NCBI GenBank assembly: GCA_029378245.1 | Contig: JARKIF010000009.1 | Span: 1,736,001 to 1,800,000, forward strand | Direction of reading: 5' to 3' | Origin: Roridomyces roridus | Taxonomy: Eukaryota > Basidiomycota > Agaricomycetes > Agaricales > Mycenaceae | Length of the DNA: 64,000 nucleotides | Shown here: in pieces, positions 22,785 to 33,749 of the stretch | How the letters are laid out: each line of letters starts with the position of its first letter | Position numbering within the stretch: position 1 is the stretch's first letter | Notes under the pieces: generated by a model | What the model saw: the letters and a program-made list of their open reading frames with translations, nothing else | What the model was told of the DNA's origin: nothing | Databases searched by the model: none | Made by a program: the position numbers and the translations under genes

Positions 22785-25700
22785 ATGGACCAGCCCGGCC
22801 TCCTCGAGTGGTGCAATGCCACCCGGTTTGCCATGGCAAACGATCCTGGACGTCCTCTCTTCAAGGACCAGATCCAGACGCATGGCTTCCTCTTTCTCGA
22901 CAACTATCTCGACAACATCCTCGCTGGGCCTCGCCGCGAGTACGTCCTCCTCCTCTTGTCTCTCGCTCATCTCAATTAAATTTTTGCAGTCCTCTTATTG
23001 AGCTCGTCAAGACCCCTGGCAGAAAGAAGGCGGCGAGCAAGCAGCGGACAGTGGCTACTACAACCCTCAAGAGTGTCATTTCTGTCTCTCTCGAGGTGCG
23101 CGTTTCACCATTCATTTCCGCAGTCTGCTGAAAAACGATTAGGACGAAGAAGATGCTGCTTTCAAGGAGAATGTGGCACCCGTGAACAGTTTCCACCAGG
23201 CGTTGCTCCGAGCCAAGGAGAAGCCCTCCCCGCCGCACGACCAGTCTCTCGCCGGACCGGCATCTATCCCCGTCGTCGTCGCTCCAGTCCGGTCTCCGTC
23301 ACCTCCGGCAGTCAGCGAGAACGTTGTTGCACAACCTCAGCTCTTGGTTCCCACCCCTGCCGAGCAGAATGATCTCTCCATCATCGTAGAGGATGATGAA
23401 ACCGACCGCAGCCGCGTGTCGCTACACGGCGGTGAGGCAGTACATGCTGAGATGCAAACGGAGCTCTCCCGTGAGCTTTTGGAATCAGCACCTGTGGTTA
23501 CCCCTTCTCCCGCCAGGGTACCCTCGCCAGTAGCGGCAGAAGTACCTACAAACCCCCCTTCGCCTCTTCAGCCCATTCCGAAAGCGGATGACTTGGCGCC
23601 AGAGAGCGAGGCTCCTGAACCCAGTGCACCACCTCTCCCAGAGCCAACCCCTCGCCATTCATTTGAAGTTCAAGGTGTGGACTACACTACACCTCTTCCA
23701 GAAATCCCGCCATGGCAACCTCGCGATATGCAAGTTGACGATATCACCGAACCTCTTCCACCTCCGACCGAGGAGCTCACGACGCCCTCGTCGGACGCAG
23801 TCGAAATGCAGGATGTGGCTACCAAAGTCGCTCCCATTTCACCTAAAGGACTCACTCGCAAACCTAGTGTCCCTTCCTTCCCATCTCTCCCCGCGCCTCT
23901 TCCGTTCCGAAAGTCCATGCGAGCCCCGCCCGAACCTTCGGCCGCACAAGGATCTGCTACGCCGGGGGCTGCTCTCGGCGGGAAACGGACCTCGTGGCTC
24001 ATGAGAGCACGGGAAGTCAAGGCGCTGGAGATCACGGTCAAAAAAACCATTCCGGTGCCTCCTATCACCCCAGGCGTGTCCAACGCCAACAAGAGGAAGA
24101 GCGATCTATTCGGCGCCACTGGTTTGGAGGACGAAGAGAGAAAGTCCAAAGTTCCGAAGAACGCCGAAGGCGATGTCGCTCCTTTGAAGCCGAAGATATC
24201 CGACGGCGCCAAACCAGAGGCGGAGAAGAGGGCAGAAACGCATGCGGAGCATAGGGAGGACCTCGGTGCAAACGAGGGCCTCCTTGCCCAGCTCAAAAAG
24301 ACGGTGGATGGGCTCGGCAGCAAGAGTCTGGGGAAGTCTGTCGGCGGGTCGGCAGTAAGTGGTCTGGCAGAGGCAATGGCCGCTGCAAAGGCTCGGGTTG
24401 CAGAACGCAATCACAAAGAAGAGGAAGAAGCGACGATGGCTCTGGGAACGCCAGAGGCCGCACCGAATTACTCGGTCGCTGCTGTCAACCCTGCTTCAGA
24501 ACCTGCAGTGCGCTCGTCAGGGTCCCACCTTCGCTTAAGCGTCTCGGAGCTCGTTACTTCCTCGGAGTACAACAAGAGCAAAGATATCGACAAGCCCGTG
24601 GCCAGTCCCGCTCATGTCGGTGACCAGAGTTCGTCAACCACACCGCCAGACTCGCCTCCGCCTGTCGTTTTCCGGCCGGACCCAGCTCCAGTCTTCAATA
24701 AACCACCACCAGTATTTGTTGCTCCCGCTCCCTCTACTCAATCTTCGGCTTTCAAGATGCCCGTTACGACAGCGTTCTCCAAGCCGGCGTCCATGACTTT
24801 GGGGCTCGCGTCGCGGCTGCCCTCTCCCAAGCAGGCAGCTCCTCTGTCGGCTCAATCCACAATGGAAAGTGTGCGATCAGAAGCCCTGTTTGACAGTCAG
24901 GATACCGGGCCGGCATGGATGCCGACGACCCAGGACACAGAGTATACCTCTGGGTTCGGCTCGCAGTCTCAATGTTCGCCTCCCCGTGGCATGAACGACG
25001 CGGATGAGGATGATAGCTGGCCTTTGGGAGAGAGAATCGTACCTTGGTTTGACATCAATGCGAAAGAAGACAGTATCACATGGAGCACCCTGCCAACCGA
25101 AAGTCAGAGAGGAGATACAGGACCAGTAACTCAGAATCCCAGCCCCAAGAACGAGCGAAGCTTCCACCCGATTCCTGGCTCGTTCACCATGGACGTTGAT
25201 GATGATGAGGGTGACGAAGATGGGGATGTCGCTTTCGACGACGGCGAGTTGGATGAGATGAACATCGACCCTCTCAAGTCCACTGTGAGCCTTGTTGACG
25301 TACGTGGATGTTGGAATATTTTGCTCCTTTTCTGACAATGTGTTGCAGCCCACGTCAGGTCGTAGCGACAGTCAAATGTCTATGGCATCATCCTCTTCAA
25401 TCCAGTCACAGTCCCAGTCCCAAGCGCAGGGTGGCTTCCTTAGCCAGGCATCGAAACTCGTCAGCAGCGTTCTGGGAAGCAGCAAAAAGAGCAAGCCTGA
25501 AGTCAAGAGCTTACAGCTGGCTGCAGTTGCTGCCAAAAAGGTTTGTCGTTCACTCGTGTAGTTGATTCAAACTGATATTCGTTTAGCAACAAGAGGAGAA
25601 GGAGAAGAAGGCCAACAGGCTCAAGGAAATGGAGGCCAGGCGACAAGCTGCGCTTCAACGGAAGGCGGATGAGGAGAAGGCTAAAGCGCAAGATGAGGAG

Positions 25701-26483
25701 CGCAAGCTCAAGGAGGAGAGCGAACGGCGCAAGAAGGAGCGCGAAGACAATACTGACAAGCGCCCCTTGAAGATTGTCGGTGTCAAGAAGGTATACTTTA
25801 AACCAACTGCATCGTTTTGCCCTCCTCATTTCTTCCAGGAGGACGAGCAGAATAAGAAACGCAAGATAGTCGGGGAGCTGGACAAGAAGCAAGAGTTGAA
25901 GAAACCAATGTTGAAGGCTCCTGCTCCGGCACCAACCACCTCGAAACTTCCATCCAAATTCGGCAAACCGCAGCCCGCGCTCGCATCTTCAGCGAGTTAC
26001 AACGCGGCATCATCGAGCAATCTTCCAAAGTCCATCAACGGCAAAGGGAAACTCGTTAGCAAGAACGCGGTCCCTGATGATGATATCTCCCAGCCTTCCC
26101 AGATTTTGCAGTCGCAAATGGCCGCGCGCGCAAAGGCTCAACTACAGGCTGCGAATCTAGCGCCCCCGACGATTGCCAGCGAAAGCATCGAGTTGCCGGA
26201 TATCAATAGCGAGTACTCGGACTCGGACGACGAGGATCGGCCGCGCACATTTGATCCTCCATCGTGGGCACAGTCTCCTGATCTACGGCAGGCGCTGGAA
26301 ATCCAGAGCACGATCAATCCTGACGACATTTTCGGGGCTATTCGTCCGCTAAGAATGGAGGAATTGTTCCAAAACAGGACGGGACGATTCAGGGCTCGGA
26401 CGAGCTCAGCAAATTGGACAGGCACGGATAGACTGACGATTGAAGAGGAGAGGGAATACGCACGGAGAATGGGATTTAGATGA
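22785..26483 (+). CDS. Inner centromere protein INCENP/Sli15
   Basis: Introns at 22940-22989, 23096-23142, 25300-25348, 25541-25586 and 25791-25838 give 1152 residues. The N-terminus MDQPGLLEWCNATRFAMAND is in the place where INCENP binds Survivin and Borealin. A long Pro/Ser/Glu-rich disordered middle follows, then a Lys/Glu/Arg-rich single-helix-like stretch (about 25590-25790). The C-terminal IN-box has NPDDIFGAIRPLRMEELFQN, RFRARTSSANWTG and ending EEEREYARRMGFR, the Aurora-binding region with the TSS-type phosphosites (here RTSSANW). It is the scaffold of the chromosomal passenger complex at centromeres and the spindle midzone. The DCP2 start lies 152 bp downstream on the same strand. 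Confidence 0.92.
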
Positions 26484-26635
26484 AGATATCTAGTACGGAG
26501 AACGGGATTTAGGTGGAGATATCTACGCTATGTACTTGTGGCTGTACCCAACGGACCGGGCGAGTGTTTGACGCTATTTGACCCTTCCTCGACCAACCAC
26601 TGTGCCACCCGCACCGATCCTTTCACCGACCCACC

Positions 26636-28994
26636 ATGCCCTCCTCCTCCTCCTCCTCACCCGAAATATCATCCTCCACAGCCGCCGAGGCGGGAGACCG
26701 TTTTTCCTACAAGTATGCAACGCACGACGAGGTGCTAGAAGATCTATCGAGGTAGTTTCAGTCCTTGATCGGCCTTCGGTCCCTCACCCGTCTTGCTGTG
26801 CGCCAGTCGCTTTATTCTCAACCTTCCCGACGAGGAGTTGGCATCTCTGGAGCGCATATGCTTCCAAGTTGAGCAGGCGTACGTTGGGCCGAATCTGTTG
26901 CCACCCCAAACCACACTCACATTCCGCAAACAGCCATTGGTTTTATGAAGACTTTATCCGAGAAGAAAACCCCAAATTCCCTACCCTTCCACTCAAGAAA
27001 TTCTCCGCCATGCTGTTCCATGCGTGCCCGTTACTCCACCAATGGAGCCATGACCACGAGCAAGCTTTCAATAACTTTATGCAGTACAAGACGCGCGTGC
27101 CCGTCTGCGGTGCTATCATGCTCAACGATACCTGGGAGAAGGTGCGTTGACCTTTCTTGTTTCGTGTGAACTCGGCGCTGAATCGGCGACTTGTTTAGTG
27201 CGTGCTTGTCAAAGGCTGGAAGTCGTCATCCGGTTGGGGTTTCCCCAAAGGCAAAATCAACGAAGACGAACCGGCTCACAGCTGTGCCATCCGCGAGGTC
27301 TGCTCCGTCAGCGCAGCTGCTCATGCCACATGCTCACTCCCTCGCAGGTGCTGGAAGAGACGGGCTACAACCTTGCGAGCCAGATCAACAAGCACGATGT
27401 GATAGAAATGTCTATCAGGGAGCAGAAAATTTCTCTGTATATAGTCCCAGGCGTACCAGAAGATTATCCGTTCAAGACAAAGACGAGGAAGGAGATTAGC
27501 GTAAGAGATCGCCGTGCCGTATTCCCGGGATTCCCGTTGACGCGCCTTCAGAAAATTGAGTGGTTCAAGTTGAGCGACCTCCCAACTTGGAAACGAAACA
27601 AGACCGTTGGAGGGAAATTCTACTTGATTTCTCCCTTCATCGGGTAGGTTGATCGTCCCCCCTCTGATAGTATGCTGAGGCTTGGTAGTGCTCTGAAAAC
27701 TTTCATCAACGAACGGAAGCCCCGCACACCTCCCCGCAAGGGGCCTAAACTCAAGAGACCGGTGCAGAACGGTGCCAATCATGCCCACAAGGATCTACCG
27801 CCGCATGTGCCGTACCACGACGGCACACACGAGTCGAGCTCTCAATCGTCCTCGCTCGGTGACCCGCACACACCCTCGCCGCAATATACCAATGCGGCCC
27901 CAAATCATGTCATACATGATACTTCTGCCCAACCCGCCCTCGATCCTGGTTCCCTTGACCCCCATTTTGCGCGTCTACTTTCTTCCTTGACCTTGTCCGC
28001 TGAAGCAGCAACGAAAGGCAAGGAGGAAAAGGAGCCACCACTTTCCATCTCGACCGACGAGCCCGTCCCAGAACCGTCTACTCCCATCCCAGTCACGGCA
28101 TCCTCGTCTGGCTCTCAGCAAGCGCTACCCCGTAACAACTCGGACTGGTCTACATCCGTCCCTGGGCCCGTCAAACAGGAGCATATCTCCCCAGTCCTCA
28201 CAGAAACTAAACCTCCGCCCTCTTTACCAACACAATCCCTACGACCTCGGACATCCTTCCAGTCCCCTTCACCGCTCATTCTTAGCCCGCGCACCAATGG
28301 CGCTGATCACCGTTCTGTCGTAGGGTCCGATGGCCCCGCTTCAGCAACCTCGCCGACACACTCTGTTGGCTCGCATCGAGTGTTAGGCTCGCGACGCACT
28401 TCGAGCACGGCCGACATCTCTCCGTATCTTGCGCGATCAACTGAAGTGCCAGGCTCTGCCAAGCGCCTGAGACAGCTTGCATTGCTCGAGTCTGTTGCGG
28501 ACGAGTCGGCAAGAATGCTGTTGCACCGGTCGCCACAGCTCGCGAACGCCAGCCCTGCGATTAATCACAGCATGGCGCCCTATCCTTTACCTCCAGCCTC
28601 TGTTCCGCCGCCGCCTGGCTACTCGCATGATCCAATGCAGGTGCTCTATTCGTCTGGCCAGCCGCAACCTCCCGTCCATACCGGCTTTCACGGGATGCCG
28701 CCGGGTCAGGATCCGTTCCAGGTGCGACCGTGGACAAGCCAAGCCTTCCACCGGGGGCCAATGCACCCTCATGGACCGAATAGCATGAGCATGACTCAGA
28801 GTCAGCTACTCGGGCTCATGAACGGCCCACAGGGGAGGCCAGTGATGCCAATGCCAATGCCGCCTCCTCCATTTCCAGGCGCGCCGATGATGAATGGACC
28901 ACGACCCTTTTTACCGGGTCAAGTCCCCGTATCTGCGCCTGTGTTTCCTGGCAACGCGGCGTTACTGTCAATTCTGAACGGGGGCCGGATGTAG
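26636..28994 (+). CDS. DCP2: mRNA-decapping enzyme subunit DCP2
   Basis: Introns at 26752-26806, 26879-26933, 27142-27198, 27298-27347, 27501-27551 and 27644-27688 give 681 residues. The N-terminal regulatory domain reads [20 protein letters not shown] and [14 protein letters not shown]. The Nudix domain has [20 protein letters not shown] with [10 protein letters not shown], so the catalytic Glu residues are present, and Box B follows ([17 protein letters not shown]). The C-terminal 440 residues are Pro/Ser/His/Met-rich and disordered, as usual in fungi, where they bind activators such as Edc3 and Pat1. DCP2 hydrolyses the 5' cap and commits mRNA to decay. Exon 5 has a canonical donor at 27501. 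Confidence 0.95.
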
Positions 28995-29229
28995 TAGTGT
29001 AATGATGTATTGTGTACTGTTCTTGCTTTCGTGCTGTAAGCCGCAATGGAATATGGATGGGGTGAAAGAAGTATGGGCGTTACAGGCGCCACCAGTTTTG
29101 ATCGTATGGAAACCAGTGATCAAGCTTCTGAATTCGAAGGAGCTTCCTTGTCCGGCTCGTCTCACACCTCGTCCACGACGACTCATGTCCCCGTCCTGCT
29201 GAGAATGCCCGCTGGCGCTCGTAACTGCC

Positions 29230-32200
29230 ATGTATGCGTCTCAGCATGTCCGCAGGCAGCCTCCTGCTCCCAACCTCAGTCGTCCTCCAAAGGCCCCCAC
29301 GATCCTTGTCGGTGTCCCAGCAGTCCATATCGAGGACAACAAACTCGTCGTAGGCTCCTCCCAAACCCGTAAATTCCTCTTTTTTTCTCGCCGAGAGAAC
29401 GGCATCTAATTGCTTGGCAGACTCGACACGCTCATATACCGAGCTGAAGAGTCTCGGGGATGGCTCATTTGGCACTGTCTGGCTCTGCGATTGGCATGGA
29501 ACTCTTCCCCCCAACACGCCGCTCTCTCCGATGCAGTGTGGCGCGGGTGCCAAGCCCGAGTGGGCAGGGAAGCGCTTAGTAGCCGTCAAGCGGATGCGAA
29601 AAAAGTGGGAAGGTGGATGGGACGAATGCCAACGGCTCAAAGAACTCGAGGTGCGTCTGCTTTCTGGCGTGCTGCTGTCCTTTTTCGCTCACCGAGACGC
29701 GATATAGTCGCTGCGCGCGATCCCATTTCACCCGAACATCATCCCTTTGTACGATTTCTTCCTCCAGCCAGACTCCAAGGAGCTCTACTTTGTCTTCGAG
29801 CCAATGGAAGGCAACCTCTACCACCTCATCAAAGCTCGCAAAGGCCGCCCCTTTGCCGGTGGTCTGACCTCGTCCATCTTTCGACAAATGGTGTCGGGTC
29901 TGGAGCATATCCACAGCTCGGGCTACTTTCATCGAGATATGAAGCCCGAAAACGTGCTCGTCACCACTACCGGCCTCCACGACTACGCCTCTGTCTCCCC
30001 GACTGCCCCGCCGAACGCCCCTCCCGAAAAGGACGTCGTGGCGATTATCAAACTAGCCGACTTTGGTCTGGCACGCGAGATCCGGAGTCTGCCCCCATAC
30101 ACAGAATACGTCTCCACCCGCTGGTATCGCGCGCCAGAAGTGCTTTTGATGAGCAATAACTATTCCAGTCCAGTTGATATGTGGGCGTTGGGCACAATCA
30201 TGGCGGAGCTGATAAACCTCCGTCCTTTGTTTCCCGGCATGGATACGCTCGATCAACTGGCACGCATCTGCGATATTCTCGGCGATCCCAGCGATGTTTA
30301 CGGGTTCGACATGCACAATCAGCCTGTAGGAGGCGGGCCGTGGCCCCGTGGGGTTCAGATGGCAGCTTCCAACGGAGCTGCCTTTCGTAAGGTGTGTTTC
30401 AATCTTGTCTGACCAAATGCAATACTGACTCGGCCCAGACTCAACCCAAAAATATATACCAACTCTTCCCGATAGAACCCCATTTCCCCGCCGTCCCAGT
30501 CTCGCTCGTGCACTGCATACGAGACCTTCTCAAGTACGAGCCGGGGGCGCGTCTGACCAGCCGCCAGTGTGTCGACCATCCTTATCTGCGAGAGACCACA
30601 CCTCGCAATAACATCCCCTTACCTCCCGGCCTGCGCGTAGCGGCGAGTGCACCTTCACCCCTACGCAGTACGGCAACCTCTTCCCTGAACGCTTCGACCC
30701 AGTCTTCTCGCTCGCACGATGCCGATAGGATGCCGAACGGGCACCTGTCAAACGGACATCACTTATTCTTCAACGCCTCTACCGTCTCGCCACATCCCTC
30801 ATCTCCGTCCAGCAAAGCGTCCGAATACGTGCAGGACGCGCGATTATATCATCACCCCTCACCCAACGGCTCTAGTTTCATTCAGGAGGAGCGACGTAGC
30901 CATGCTATCGCCTCGTCTGTTTGGGACGGAGAACGCTCACATCCGAACGGTGACTACAACATGGATATATCGCCAGACTCGGAGATGTCGGATGATTACA
31001 TGGGTGGTCCCATGGACATCCAGGGATCGCCTCCTGTTCAAGATTTCCCTGCACGTCCACACATCGTCGAACCCATGCACGACGTGCCGAATGGTGTCAA
31101 CGGAAACAAACTCGGCAAGCTTGGATCCCTGGGCTTTGGCAAGAAGCGGAGTGGTGGCTGGGGTCTCACGGGGATGTTTGGTGGCGACAAGTCACAACAT
31201 CAGACCGGGCTTCCGCCTCTGGACGAGCTAGCTGTTGCTTCGACGTCAACTCCATCGCTCAAACGCTCTCAATCTTCTAGTTCCGACAGCAGATCACTGC
31301 GTGAACCGTCTCCTGTGCACGAGCTGCGTCCGGTTGATGTCAAGAGAAACAAGAAAGAGGCCGAGCGCATCCAGCGAGAAGCAGAGAAACAACGGCGCGC
31401 CCTTGCGGACAAGATGCAGCGAGAGCAGGCGCGGGCTGTCATGCAGAAGCGGAACCAAATCGCACCGAAAGAGTTGGAATGGGGCCACGCTGGGTTACAG
31501 CAGCGGCTTGAATGGGACAAGAAGGGCAAGCAGGCTGCGTCCGGTCCGGTCCGTCAGAACCAGGCATCGGAAGCACCTGCCACGACGATCAACGCTGCCG
31601 CTGGGCGGTTCATGCCTCAATCACCCCAGGTGGACGGGCACGGAAGCGACTGGGGGCGAGATATCGAGCGGATGGCCAAGGCCAGACGCCGTGAGTTTGA
31701 CGATGACCATTCCATGTCATCCTCCGACATGCACAGCATATCGAGTGTCGGACGCATGTCCATGATATCGTTCGCGACCGTTGACAGCGACCCCGGTCCA
31801 TCTCGAATACGAAATCGACCGAGCTTGTTGGGCATGAGCCGCATGACTTCGTCTTCGTCTTTACGGACCTCCTTTGACGACTTCTCGCCCGACTTTCCAT
31901 CAGACTTTGCTTCCTCAGAGCGGTCTTCCAACTCGTTTTCTCTGGAGGGGCAACTGGCCCAAGACTTCCGATCTCAGGCATCTTTTGATCCTGGTACAGG
32001 CAGCATATCACCACCGCCCATGCAGAGCCTGTCTCTCTCCCCTTCCCTCTCACCTGCTGCGTCGCCATGGCTGCCACCAGACGGACGTGTTCCGTATCTT
32101 CAACAGCCGATGCATCCGCGCACCTCGCCAATGAACGGAACTTCTTTCGATTTCAATGGCCAGATGCTGGGACGCTCACACAGCCCATATGGATCGTCGA

Positions 32201-32379
32201 GTCCGAACGGGGCACCTAAATCTGCGATAAATCCCATGTTCAAGGTCCCCCCATTACCCGGACAACCGCCACCGATGGATTCCTTGTCGCCCCTTCCGCC
32301 ATTTTCACAGCTAGATGCTGTGGCTGGTGGGGAGTATGCGGCACCACTTGTACATTTGCGACCTCCCGAGGCTGGTTAA
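29230..32379 (+). CDS. CMGC protein kinase of the RCK/MAK (Ime2/Crk1-like) family
   Basis: Introns at 29369-29420, 29651-29707 and 30392-30438 give 997 residues. A 46-residue N-terminal piece (starting [20 protein letters not shown]) precedes the kinase domain. Kinase motifs: [38 protein letters not shown], the TEY activation motif in [15 protein letters not shown], and [13 protein letters not shown]. An insert of about 27 residues lies between the HRD and DFG motifs. The long C-terminal tail is Ser/Pro-rich with a basic coiled stretch ([20 protein letters not shown]). Relatives (yeast Ime2, Ustilago Crk1, mammalian MAK/ICK) control meiosis, mating and morphogenesis. The start rests on splice phase: no ATG lies in frame between the upstream stop and the kinase exon. 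Confidence 0.87.
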
Positions 32380-32691
32380 CTTTGGACGTTGACGCCGGGC
32401 ATCACACTCTTTTCTTCTTTTCTTTATTGGAACTGCTTTCCTGTGCATTGCATGTCGGTCCTTTCTCTTCCTGCATCATAACGCTGTACGCATGCATTAA
32501 TATTGGACACGCCGAGTGTTCTGGCGTTCAACCTATTCTTCTAATCCTATTCGCTCTACCTTAACGTGTTGTTTTCCTAGTTGCCAACGACGCAGAGGCG
32601 CCTCAGTAGTAGACAACTATAACTTGTATTTTTTACAGGCTCGTGGGGCTCGTGGGCATTGGCAAGATCGAATATAATTGGCATTCGATAT
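32380..32691. other. Convergent 3' intergenic region
   Basis: These 312 bases lie between the kinase stop and the NDUFS6 stop. I see no supported gene. The sequence is AT-richer than the flanking exons and contains T-rich runs, consistent with 3' UTRs of both transcripts. Confidence 0.45.
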
Positions 32692-33309
32692 CTAGTGGTG
32701 ATGTTGGTCGGCTTGTTGGAAACGGAGGCCACTGGGAAACTGCGTTAGTGCGTTGAGACTTTGTTGCGTGTGGAGCGCACCAGTAGCTAAATGCGATGTG
32801 GGTATGAGGTTAGTAGGCCATACCAGAGCGGCGGATACGCACCCGCATGAACGAGGACCTTCTAGATCCTGAATCGAGGTGTGAGTTTATGGGAAGAAAG
32901 GAGAGAGGATAACGGACGAGGTTGATGTATATCTTGGGGTGTCCAAGGGGGCCTCCGCCTGAACGATACGGAGAATTAGAGTGCCGATAATTGAGGGAGA
33001 CTGAGACAACTGACCGCCATCGCAGACGGCCTTGCGACCGTTGACCATGTTGACGGGGACCTCACTTATCAGAGCCATTGCGCTGAGGGGATTGGGCTGG
33101 AGCTCCATGGCGGTTTGCTCGAAACGGGGACCGCTAGCAGCGGCGGGTCGTGGGCGCTGGTTGACGGACCATGTGCTGGGCGCGTTGGGGGCCTGGAGGG
33201 TGGTGGTGGCGGAGGTAGTGGCAGCAGGGACGGCTGTTGGGGTCGTGGTGGATGCAGAGAGCGACCTGCGGCCGACGGCGGCGAGCAGTGCTCGTCGAAC
33301 GGGAAACAT
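32692..33309 (-). CDS. NADH dehydrogenase (complex I) zinc subunit NDUFS6-like
   Basis: Five exons (33015-33309, 32918-32958, 32843-32868, 32781-32786, 32692-32731) sum to 136 codons (135 residues). The N-terminus MFPVRRALLAAVGRRSLSAS is a mitochondrial presequence. The zinc motif is C-x8-H-x14-C-x2-C: VCDGGGGPLGHPKIYINL then SCGYCGLRF, ending QQADQHHH, as in the zf-CHCC family. It is an accessory subunit of the matrix arm, bound near the N-module junction. Exon 4 is only six nucleotides. Without it the CGYC motif is not formed, which supports the model. It is divergent from HSP104. Confidence 0.9.
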
Positions 33310-33494
33310 GGCGGATAGCGTGGGAGAATGTGATATCGGTCACATGATGGGTAAAGTTCCTCACCTCCGGCCACTGTGCGCGTTTAGAGTCGCTCTCTTT
33401 TGCGTTTTCAATTTACGCGTCCATAGGCTCAAAATTTACTGGATTTTCTCTGCCTGGAATAATTTTGCTGAATTGTGGCTCTCGTTCATCTCTC

Positions 33495-33716
33495 TGAATT
33501 ATTCCAGAAGTCTGCTCTGTCTTCTTGAGATACTAGAATCGGCTAGAGTAGGCCCTTGTCTTCAATCGAGTACAATCTCTGCAATCGCTCAGCGCTACAG
33601 CCACGCTGCTGCCACTGGCGTCAAGATCCCGCGTGACGTCATAGCTTGAATTTTCCAGAAGTGTCATGTCGATCACCGAATGTTCTCGGCCCACAGCACC
33701 CATTTGCTTTATATAG
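33495..33716 (+). promoter_or_regulatory. Heat-shock elements and TATA box of the HSP104 promoter
   Basis: A perfect three-unit heat-shock element, GAA-TTC-GAA with 5-bp spacing, lies at 33647-33661 (TGAATTTTCCAGAAG). Two-unit elements lie at 33501-33510 (ATTCCAGAAG) and 33677-33686 (CGAATGTTCT). TATATA is at 33710-33715, 35-40 bp before the HSP104 ATG. The sites are read directly; control by Hsf1 is inferred from the family. The region is shared with the divergent NDUFS6-like gene (440 bp between start codons). Confidence 0.8.
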
Positions 33717-33749
33717 CGGGCTCTGCAGGCAGCCCAGACAACATATACC

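Noticed and set aside
23682..24410. 242-codon minus-strand open frame inside INCENP
   Set aside because: It is the Ser/Pro/Ala-rich shadow of a low-complexity coding region on the other strand, with no recognisable motif.
29230..29409. Possible short upstream ORF before the kinase
   Set aside because: Splicing at 29369 carries this frame into the kinase domain, so it is better read as the first coding exon.
29080..29640. 186-codon open frame on the minus strand opposite the kinase gene start
   Set aside because: It overlaps the antisense of the kinase's first exons, has no splice or family support, and the plus-strand model is phase-consistent.
33032..33649. 205-codon plus-strand frame over the NDUFS6-like gene and HSP104 promoter
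   Set aside because: It is antisense to a well-supported mitochondrial protein gene and runs through a promoter with heat-shock elements.
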